From assembly GCF_964204645.1 (NCBI RefSeq), contig NC_134025.1:9615001-9679000 (forward strand): a stretch of 64,000 nucleotides of DNA. The letters are read 5' to 3'. This document shows, piece by piece, positions 24,383-34,405 of the stretch. Below the pieces are notes generated by a model that was not told where the DNA came from, searched no databases, and saw only the letters and a list, made by a program, of their open reading frames with translations. The position numbers were made by a program, and so were the translations under genes. This DNA is from Tubulanus polymorphus. Taxonomy: Eukaryota; Nemertea; Palaeonemertea; Tubulaniformes; Tubulanidae. Each line of letters starts with the position of its first letter. The stretch's first letter is position 1.

Positions 24383-26644
24383 TTAGTTAGTAATAATTTC
24401 ACTCGATAAAGTGTCCTTCATTCTCTCTGAGATTCTGCGCAGTTCGTCAGCCTTTCGCGAGACATTCTTCAGGTCGTGGTCGATGTTTGACACCAAGTTA
24501 TGGTTGACGATGTCGTACTTTTCGCGCGGGCTGTACGGACTTCTCGGACGGCGGCTCGGTTTGTTGTAATCGCGCACAAAGTCTCGACTGTCGACGTTTC
24601 GAGGTAGATTCAGGGTCGACGATCGCTGGGATGGCGGTGGAGGCGTGAAGTATTGGGGCGGTGAGACAGGATATACAGGCGCCGGTGTAAACACGGGAAC
24701 TGCCTTCGTGTATATTGGTCCTAGTGGAGGTGGCGACGACACGGTGCTTGTACGATCCGATTCATAGTTATAATCACCGGCACGCGGAGGCGGGGGTCGA
24801 TATTTCTCGTAATCGGCCAGCGGTCGAAGGGGACTGCGGATGCTCGGGCGATCACGCTCCGGAGCTGATTCGCGTTCGGGTCTCAAACGAGAAGCCGAGC
24901 TGGATCGAGGTGCTGATCCCGGACGTCGTTTGATCGATGATGGCGGTGTTACGACCCTCATCGGTGACGCGGAGTACCCACGTGAATTCGGCGATTCGTA
25001 GTCTTTAGTAGGTGGAGAGTACCGTGCAGTCGAACGCGACCTACTCGGGACAGATGGAGGCAATGTATTCAGCGGTTTGTATGGATTATCTTCCTCAACA
25101 TTATATCTACCATTGACTGGTTCACGCAGACTTTCATTCTGAGGTTTCTTCTTCATCCACGGCTTGAATGGTTTTCGTGTTTCTCCACTCGAGAACCCGG
25201 AATCTTCAGCAGCCGCTTTGTTCTGCTCAGCAAGATCGCTGTTCATGTTCTTAATTGTATCTAAAAGTGATTTGAGCGCACGGCCACGAGGGGTACCGCG
25301 AGAGGGGTCGATATCATGCGGTTTGATACGTCCGTTGGGAGTCTGAGTTCTGGCATTCGAAGGTGTCTGCATTGATGAATCAACGCTGTTCATGTAGCCG
25401 ACGACGTTAGTTTGAACTCCGACATTTTCTGGAGTTTGGGTATAAGCCCGTTTCGGTGTTTGCGTCTCGATATTGTGAATCGACGGCACGTATCGAGAAG
25501 AAACGCCGATGTCCGATTCTGCGTCGGTCGTATCAACGGTTGTTTGGAATTTTCTCCATGGTTTTGATCGCTGCCAAGGTTTCTTCTTGGTCTGCGTGCC
25601 GGCATGATTAGGAGTCTGAGTACGACGGTTCGATGGAGTTTGCATTGCGAAGTTGCGACTATCCGCCGGTTCACGATCCGACGCCCAAAGCGAAGACTCG
25701 TTGTCGTCGTCGTATAACTTATACCCGCTGCCGTGACTCCCGTTTATCATCGGGGAAGTTGATTTCGCGAGTGGACTTGCGCGAAGATCGTCAACCGAGT
25801 TCTTAAGACTTTGCACCTTCTCGGCCATGTCTTCTAACTTCCTACCGAGGTTATCGTCAGCCGCAGATTTCGGACTTAGACCTCGCCTCTTCTTATCCGT
25901 CTGCGCTCCGTGCGACGATCGATACAATCGTCGTCCGGTCTGGCTAGCCATATTATCAAATGGAATCGTTTGCGAGCTGAAATCGTAGGTCGGTATGTCT
26001 TCAGCATTTACGTAGCTTGCATGAGGCAAACTGCCTGATGTTCCAACGCCGATTTCATTTGGGAAGTCAGATAGGTAATCTTCATTCAAAGGAGCCCGTC
26101 CAGGACTATGGAAACGGGCAGGCGACGGCGATGAGCTGAGTAAATCTCGTGACGGCGTCACGCGTCCTAAACCCGTATCGTCGCTGCCATAAGTGCCTCG
26201 TTTGGGAGATAACAATCGATTCGGTATCTTACTGTCCGTAGCCGAACGGTAGGGCCAGAATTGTTGCGAAATTCCGGTATGATCGCCGCTGTTTCTCAGG
26301 CCACCCGGTCCTCGGTCGTAACTATCGCCGCTACTGTAACCACCTCTACTGGCTGGACGATTGGCATAACCAGAACCTAATGTTCCCAGTGGACCAAGAC
26401 TTGCGCCTAATGAATAACTATCCCCGGATTTCTTAAGTATATCTTGTTCAGAAGTGTACAGTGGATCCTTGGCCGATCTACCGAGCTCTTGTTTACCGGC
26501 TTCAGTTTTCTTCAGTTCAGCTTCGAGATCAGGTGAACTGCGATGACGCTTCAGCATAGACAGTTGGGTTTGCGTGGCGCTGGTGTGCGGCGTTTGAGTG
26601 GATGTATCGTGCAAATTCAACGAGCTTGAACTTCGAGCTTCAGC
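24383..26644 (-). CDS. Alternative 3'-terminal exon: 753-residue disordered tail with (T/M/V)QTP octapeptide array
   Basis: The acceptor CATTTTCAG|GCTGAAGC opens at 26644 in phase 0, and the frame ends at TAA 24385-24383, followed in frame by TAG. The sequence is low-complexity (Ser, Pro, Arg, Gly). TQT motifs occur at residues 16-18 and 24-26. Further blocks lie near 25590-25650 (MQT, TQT, TQT), 25405-25475 (TQT, TQT, VQT) and 25340-25375 (MQT, TQT), plus SQT/SQT/AQT near 25905-25985. Within blocks the motifs recur every eight residues with Pro after the motif. Near 26230 is SKIPNRLLSPKR, an SxIP-like EB1-binding motif in basic sequence. A Pro-rich run (24600-24830) precedes a C-terminal amphipathic helix (DELRRISERMKDTL). 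TQT is the core of dynein light chain LC8 ligands, so a microtubule or dynein link is inferred. There is no KASH domain. It is most likely an alternative C-terminus, otherwise the end of a separate gene. Confidence 0.72.
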   Translation of the reverse strand, partial: AEARSSSSLNLHDTSTQTPHTSATQTQLSMLKRHRSSPDLEAELKKTEAGKQELGRSAKDPLYTSEQDILKKSGDSYSLGASLGPLGTLGSGYANRPASRGGYSSGDSYDRGPGGLRNSGDHTGISQQFWPYRSATDSKIPNRLLSPKRGTYGSDDTGLGRVTPSRDLLSSSPSPARFHSPGRAPLNEDYLSDFPNEIGVGTSGSLPHASYVNAEDIPTYDFSSQTIPFDNMASQTGRRLYRSSHGAQTDKKRRGLSPKSAADDNLGRKLEDMAEKVQSLKNSVDDLRASPLAKSTSPMINGSHGSGYKLYDDDNESSLWASDREPADSRNFAMQTPSNRRTQTPNHAGTQTKKKPWQRSKPWRKFQTTVDTTDAESDIGVSSRYVPSIHNIETQTPKRAYTQTPENVGVQTNVVGYMNSVDSSMQTPSNARTQTPNGRIKPHDIDPSRGTPRGRALKSLLDTIKNMNSDLAEQNKAAAEDSGFSSGETRKPFKPWMKKKPQNESLREPVNGRYNVEEDNPYKPLNTLPPSVPSRSRSTARYSPPTKDYESPNSRGYSASPMRVVTPPSSIKRRPGSAPRSSSASRLRPERESAPERDRPSIRSPLRPLADYEKYRPPPPRAGDYNYESDRTSTVSSPPPLGPIYTKAVPVFTPAPVYPVSPPQYFTPPPPSQRSSTLNLPRNVDSRDFVRDYNKPSRRPRSPYSPREKYDIVNHNLVSNIDHDLKNVSRKADELRRISERMKDTLSSEIITN

Positions 26645-29600
26645 CTGAAAATGAAAACGAAATTCGTGATTAAGAACCTCGCATTTGAAAATGTACACTA
26701 CAAGAATCAAAACATTTATTGTACATGTGTCAAAATGCTACCGCCACTACTAAATAGATAGTAATTCAAACAATTAAAATACGTGGATGGTTAGAGAGCT
26801 TGGCGTAATAAGTCTAACTTATTACTCCAAGGTTAGAGAATATGTGATTTATCATTCGTACAAGCATGGAAGGCCATTAGCAAAAGGACAGAGTACCAAG
26901 AATTTAATGCGGAGCTTAGGCCATGTTTACCCCACATCAAGTAGTTAGAAGGTTAAAGCCTTTGCACGAAGTGGTCTGCAGCAATGCCACCTGCACCATC
27001 GCTTAGAATTGAAGGAGTCTGAGATAAAATTGGCCATAAAAATCAATCTCGAATAATCAAGGAAATAATCGGAAATTAATCAAATTAAGACTTCAGAAAT
27101 TAAAGGATACAGGAAAAAGTACGAGATTTTTTATCATTCAAGAGCATATATTGGAAAATAATGAGATAAGAGAAAGACTTCTAACATCTAAAAAAGTCAT
27201 AGGTCATCAATATATGTGCAAATTTTTAAGGATTTGGTGCCAATTTTTAATTGGTGTTCTAACTATGGTACTAAATGTGAATTAAAGTTAATGATCTAGG
27301 ACTAGCATACTAGCATTTCATAATCATGAATAATTAAAGCAACCTTCTCCAAAGCTAATTGAAGCACACTATATCTATGAAATTACAAATAAAAGGGAAA
27401 CTGATTTTATAGTTATACATATTTCAGTCATAAGAACATTTCCTACAATGTGGTATTCTAGAACCAATGATTTGCGTATACGATAATACATATGCATAAT
27501 GAAAGTCCTTTTACAATTTTTCGTATCAATCGTTTTTAGACCATGCATTCTCATACATACATCATAAGCTCATTTTGCACGAAACCGAACATGCCATCGT
27601 TAATTCGTCATGAAATCTCGATAAAGCATCGACATGACTGCAAAATAATCCGCCTTCCCTTTACAATACACCTGTAGTGGGGAATTAACGAGCGAAATTC
27701 ATTTTCAATTGATAACCTGTCGTGCGCTGATAACGGCGTAATTTTACTCGTCAATAGAGATCATTACCGTGCATTGATCATTGCTTCAAATGAATGCAAA
27801 ATGCGGACATAACTCTGAATGAGACAGAGATTGATGAAACTGGATCTATCAATTGCGTTCAGTTTAAACGCGCCAAAAAGTAGTTCATCAAAGAAAGCGT
27901 AATCAAATGAAGATACTAACAGGAACTTTAATATGCGAGTGCCCTAAGCTAGTCTCACTTACAAATATTTGCCTAAAGCTATTTCTCTAGTGATTCAATA
28001 TCTTTTACAACCACAAAAAAAAATACCCGAGCAAACAATCTTCGTTGAAAAGAAATAACACTCTAGATATTTTTTGAAAGTTACACCTTGATATCTTGTA
28101 GTACTGTAAAAGTTAGCAGTAATGTGAATATCAAAAACACTTAATATTTGATTTATCTCCTTCCCACCGATCAAAACTTCCAATATTTTTTCATTAATTG
28201 GAACAAAATGATTACCAATTCTATCAATTATTGGTCTAATTACTTTCTACTGACAGAATGCTAAATATGACTGTATTTTTTTTAATCAAATTACAAATGA
28301 ACACTTGCCTAACAATACAAATTTTCAATTCGATGCTTTTATCAGAAATATAAATGCAATGTATCTAGAATTCTCATTCGTTATACCGACCTCGTTAACA
28401 ACTGGATTTAAATCCCAACTGTAACAATCATAACCGTACATCATCAACGATATTAAAGCTTGAATTTCATACGTCGTATGAAAGTTGAGTGAATTGGTAG
28501 ATTTTCGCGTTAGTGGAGGTCGAAATATGCCTAGTGTTACGCAGGCTGTCTGTCATTAATGGTATATTGGCGCATAACTCTTATCAGCGGCGAACAGACC
28601 ACTTGCCAACCAAGCCATTTCATCGATTCCAAACAAACAAGCAGCAACGTTTAAACCAATAGAGCAGTTAATGAGAATGCAAGGTACCGACAGAGCATTT
28701 AATGAGAACGCATGGTAATTCCCGATTTCAAAAATCCGATTACTTGCCCGTACGAATTAAGAATCCGATCTAAAAAAGCAGCTTTCACCATGGTAACTGC
28801 TTCAGAGATACTTTAACAAGGTACCGAAGAATAGTTATGCCGATAATATAGGCTCAATGAAATTCCCAGACTGATTAGGGCTTCAATATCATTTGTAGTG
28901 AAGTGGCTTTGATAATAGCGAAAAACTCGATAAAAATAGATAAAGACTTTATCACAAGGCAAATAATAATAATATTGCCAATTCCATCGAAACACATTAT
29001 GTTTGACGAATAACTTTCTAATTGACCATATAGTCAAGAAATTGAGTACAGAGTATGAAATTCATATTGCTCAACTCACTTCTTTACTGAAGTAATCCAG
29101 AAATTTGTGAATCTAGCTTCATATAGTCGTGTCGTTTGCTATGCGCTAATTATCGGTTTTTCAGACACACCCCACTGATTTCTGAATTTACGTGGCAGCC
29201 GTGAATAATGCGTGCCTTTTACTTCTCAATGGAAACATTAATATTGTAGTAATACGTCTGCAGAGGGAAGTCAACTACTAGTCGTTCGAATTGTACTCCG
29301 TTCCCACACGTTTACAAAGCGAATTGCAAATTACTCAACAAAAGACCAAGTAACGACCTTATTCATTTCTACGATGATATCTTATTCAAATAAATTCTTT
29401 CGCGGATTCGTCGGCGAAATATTGTAACCAGCAGAAAAAAATCGGAAAATGGCCTCTAATGAAAACTTAAAATATGCAACACATATTCCTGATATACTCA
29501 TAGTGCATGTAGGCATCTAAAATATTAATAAACCAATTCAGCTAGAGGCATCGGATGGTCGCATAACGTTGTCGTATATACCTAGCTGATAGTAAAATAA

Positions 29601-32094
29601 TATCGGAAATCGCTTCAAAACGTCAGTTAAAGCCCAGTAATAGAACATACTAAATCATAACAAACTAATAATCACTAATCTCAGACATAAAGTAAAAATA
29701 CATTTCATATGCTAATGAATCTAACACTAAAAAATAAGTGTCATACAATAATGAATTGGAAACATTGAATAATGAAAATCTAAGGGTAAAATTAGGATAA
29801 AACATGATAACAAAACTTTAAAATTGACATTTTTTTCTGGAATTTGATACTTCATGGTAAAAGAAATCTAGATATCTGGGCAGATGGCTTTAACCCTCTA
29901 TCACCTAGGATGGTGAATCAATTGAGACTTAAAAAGTCTACAACCCCGGTAAACGACAAAATACATGACTGTTGTTGTAAATACCTTTTCATCAGAATTC
30001 CATCATTTAGGCTAAGAGGAGGACAGGTAATAAGCAATGACAATTGAGTCTCACACCACACGGACAGCATCACTCCGAAAATAGTTTAGCCAGCACGCTT
30101 TCGTTATCTCTCGCCTCTAAAGCAGTCACAATGTTAGGATTTTTCACACCGGAATAAGACAAATTAGAAGCGGCTCCACCGTGTTTTAACGAATTCGTCA
30201 TCCGTTTTAGCACTTTCTTAATCCTAAGTTTTCAAATCGTAAAATGTTACAGTAGACATCATCCGAATTTCAGCATGTTCATATACGGAGATATCTGCTC
30301 TAACTCATCCCCGAGGGCCGTTAATGGTAGAATCAAATGAAATCTCAGAACAGGATTAGTCTATTATTGCCCGAAATCGCCTGCTGTGGAGTAAATTAAT
30401 GTCGTAGTCATGGAGTACAATTCCACCGATGGCGTGTCTCCGGCTGGTCTATTATATCACTTTTATTAGCGACAAAGACGAACAGCGCTACATGCAAAGC
30501 GTAACTGCCCGACTATTTAGTATTTCGCAAAAACCGCATGACTAAGTTTTCTTAATTTTCCAATATCCGTTATTTTATGTTCGTACGTTAACATCACAGA
30601 GCTAGATTGACACGCACACCACCGCGTACAGTCGTAACCACGAGCACTAGTAATATAATACCGCCGCCTGACAACCGCGATTAAGCGCAATAAATCGAAT
30701 AGAATATTATCAATTCCTCTTGTGCATCCATGTATATTTGTCAACTTTAACGATAATTATTGCCGTGAAATAAAGTGCAAAGCAATACCTCGGACAGCAA
30801 ACAAGTTGCAGAATGACAAACATTCACAACCATATGCTTGATATTCGCGTTCCAATATCTATAATGGTCGTAAACATATGCACAAGCATTGTTTGAACTA
30901 GCAATTCATTCTTACACGAATTCATTGATAATGTACATGATTTCAGTAGTTTATTGATTTTACAGGCATTCATGACCGGACTGACCGCCCAGTTATCAAA
31001 GCTTCATTGATTGGTGCCACGTCGAGTGAAAGTTATGTGAAAATCTTTTCATGCGTGCGAAAATGTTGACCCCAATACGAACGGATTCCGTCCAACATAG
31101 CAAATAATGTGCCTTTTTCATAGTAACATGCAATTTAAATTCCTAAGCGTATACAACTTTAAAAAGCAAAAATGTCCGCGGTCATATTGTAATGGGGAAA
31201 TGATCCGTGCTCCACAGTCATTATGGTACAATTTAAGGTCTCGTTAAAGATTACTATTTTAGATAAGGGCGCAATATAAGAACTAAAAATAATTGCAGCA
31301 AATAAAAGTTGGTTTACGTAAGTGTGGTTAGGGAATGAAATACAAAACAAATTCAAAAGCACTGGCAGAGAACAAAAGCTTGAACTATCTAATAAAGCAT
31401 CTATGACTAAAAAGGCAATTTATTACGGTGCTTGAAAATAAATGTAAATATCAAATATCAAATCAAACATAGGGTATATTTATATGGAGCATAGAAATGC
31501 AAGGACAACATAATAAATCATGAAGATTTTTCTGAAAATTTCCCCCACCCAGTTTTGGTAAACCCATTTCAGCAATAGGACAGTTTAGGTACATAACAGA
31601 CATCAGAACCTTGTAACACAAAATGCAAAAATTGTGTGATGAAGTTTACTTTTGGCTACAAGGCTTTTTATCTGTCTAGGTACTGATATATGCTGAATCT
31701 AAGCTATGATTTTCTAAAATGTTTCAATGGGGAGAATTATCTATATCTAGTAGCTTGAATTTGAAAATTTAGAGCAATAGTCCGGTAAGCTAAAGTATCG
31801 TAATCACATTGACACATGTACAGGAATAAGACAAGACATGGACTAAACTAACAAATGAAGAATACAAGCAAAATCAAACATGAGTGACCAAGCAAAATAA
31901 GTGATAATGCAGCCCAGATCAAAACAAGAACTTATTCAAAATCATGAAAATTTTCAATCGAACGTTTAATCGAAAAAAGTGATTGGACAAAAGTGCCTTT
32001 TATAATCAACTTGATTCTTCGAATATCAAATTTCAAACAAAGATTCAAGTGCTGGATTCAACACTAGGTAAATATCCATCAAAATATGACCTAC
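26645..32094 (-). other. 5.4-kb intron with a CpG-rich stretch
   Basis: No credible exon is visible. The part from about 27540 to 31100, and above all 30580-30700, is visibly richer in CpG than other introns in the window, which are AT-rich with few CpG. This is compatible with an internal promoter or enhancer block for downstream isoforms. I see no definite TATA or initiator, so the regulatory role is inference. Confidence 0.35.
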
Positions 32095-34318
32095 CTTAAG
32101 TCTATCGGCGTTCTCCGCTACAATCATTTCTTCGCGTCTGTAACGTTCAAGTTCTGCCTCCAGTTCTTCGACGTCTCGGCCGACTTGACCACGTTTTTTG
32201 TTATAAGCGTCGCCGTTTTCCAATGCGTCGCGACGTTTTGACATCAAGTTATTGACACGTCCGAGCAGCTCTTCATAGTCTTCTTGTAGCGCTTTGATGA
32301 CCGGATCTCGCAGCGACGGATCATGTTGCGTCAGGTTTTTGTGTTTCGTCAACAAATTGTTCAACATGCGTTCTTTCGATCGTATTTCGTCTTTCAGGGC
32401 CTAAGAGGAAACATGAAACATGAAAATCATATCAACTTATTCAACAACCATAAAAAAAAAAAAACTAAAAACAAAAAACAAAAAACTAATTGACAGTTTT
32501 TTCTAGCAGAAACCGGAGAAAAGATCAATGTTGTTTGTTTTCTATTCCTGCATATTGCAGAACAAAAACAGTTTTTCTGCTGGAAAATGTGTTTTTCAAC
32601 AGCTGTGATAACGGCTTCACTGGCTAGTAATTCTTACTGACCTGCATATGAGCTAACTCCAGTTCACCGGCATCGGAGTGAAGTTTCGCTGGGCAGTCTT
32701 CGAGGTCTTTCAGCTCAAGTTGCTGGGTACGAAGCCAGTCACGGAAATCAGATTTCATCTTATTGACATCTTCCCACTCTTTGACCAAATCATTGAGACC
32801 ATTCACTCGATCTTCGACCTATTTCATGAGCAAAAAACATAATTCAAAAATTGGTACTAATGGGAATGAACAACAATTACTAATCAACCTAACTGGATAG
32901 CTTAGCGAATCAAAAGTTCAATAAGAAATTTTTAGGTGATTCAAATTAAGATTTACTGGAAAAAACATAATATTGTTTTTGGCAAATATTTTACTGGTTA
33001 CCATGGCATTTAAGAAAGTGAATTGAAATTTGTTAATAGAAAAAAAGAAAACATAAAATGTTAATCTATTTACAAGCTAGTAAACAAAAAATTCTTAGTG
33101 TATCTACTCTAGTGCGATTGTACTACTGTAATTCCTGAAATTCAGCAAGATTTTCTAACAGAAAATAGACAAAAAATATCAAGAGTATTTAATCAAAATC
33201 CAGGGTTACAAAATTACTACTAATGAAGTACGGTAACTAAGATTTTTTATCTAAATTTCTTGAAAATGAATTCATTTATCTTTTGTTTTAACAGTATGTC
33301 CGACAGAAAAGGAGCTACCGATAGATCAGAGGAAAGTCTTACCCTCTCATGAGCATCTCGCAGGTTAAAGTTGACACGATCGGCCAGGCGATTGACCGAA
33401 GAATCAAGTCCTACTTCGACCTGGTCCAGTGCTTCCATGCTTCCGGTATTTTCACAACGATTTGCTGCAGCTTGTAAGTCTTGTTTCATGCCTTGAAGTT
33501 TTTGAAGCATTTCCTTTGAGAGAATATGACAATGTGATAATCAACCCACCATCACAAAATGTACACATAAATATGGTAAAGATGAGTATAGACTGATACC
33601 TTAGATTCGTGCATCTGTATATGCGCATGTTCAATTGAATCTGCTTGTGGTCGACGTTTTCCTACCCACCAAACGGCCAAATCTTTATCCATAAACTTTT
33701 CAGTTTTGTCCAGTGACTTTTGATATTCCTGCCATTTTTCTAAGGTATCTTGAAGACGGTCCTAAGTGATTAAGAAAATATCCAACTTTAGATAGCAGCG
33801 ACTGTTAAGTAATATCCTACACCTAATATCATACGACTTGAAAGTTCTCTAGAACATATTCATATTTCGCATAGCTTGAAGGTATGGTTTTACTGTTACT
33901 AACTACTATATACACACACGATTCATTAGAATGCATCCAAGCGTGGAGCTAATCCGCCGGCAAAAGTATTATGGTGACAAAGACACAAATCTACACATTA
34001 ACCCATTACAATTTGATTCAAATTCTTTCCTTTTAAGATTTAAATGAACACACCCGGCATACATACTAAGTGAGTGAAAGACTTAATTAATGCCAAATTT
34101 GTTTAAAATTTCAGGTACTTTTCATGCAAGATCACACCTACCTTGATTTGACCAGCAGTTGCCTGCAGTGCCGAATAACTATCCTGCAAATTGTCAAGTT
34201 CAGAATTAATTGAGCTCTCAAGTTGAGGATTCCTGTCGTTACTCTTAATCAGCTGGTTGGCCGTCTTTTTCACTGAGTCGATGTTGCTCTGGTAGGCAGC
34301 AATTTCACGCATCAGCGC
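32095..34318 (-). CDS. Rod exons just before the alternative end
   Basis: Exons: 34318-34142 (59 codons), 33761-33600 (54), 33513-33343 (57), 32818-32642 (59) and 32400-32095 (102), all phase 0. Sequence is spectrin-like (DFRDWLRTQQLELK near 32720; a long charged helix ending ELERYRREEM near 32140). Exon 33761-33600 contains an atypical AVWWVGKRRPQ stretch. Exon 32400-32095 ends ADRLK and can splice either to the terminal exon at 26644 or to exon 20273; both joins keep frame. Intron 33342-32819 shows nothing recognisable. A poly-A-rich tract at about 32450-32490 lies in the intron between 32400 and 32642. Confidence 0.78.
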
Positions 34319-34405
34319 CTGAAAATTATCGACAAAATATGAAATCAGTGGGATATATACATGTATGTATAGGAAGGATGCAAATAAAGATTATTGAGGG
34401 CTTAC

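Noticed and set aside
24383-26644. Terminal exon as the end of an entirely separate gene from the lower exons
   Set aside because: Possible, but no 5' exon, start codon context or promoter for a second gene is visible between 20.3 and 24.4 kb, and exon 20273 begins with an acceptor in matching phase; alternative termination is simpler.
29844-30047. Plus-strand 67-codon open frame in the large intron
   Set aside because: No splice sites, start context or recognisable protein features.
32450-32490. Poly-A-rich tract as a retrotransposon tail
   Set aside because: No element body or target-site duplication recognised next to it.
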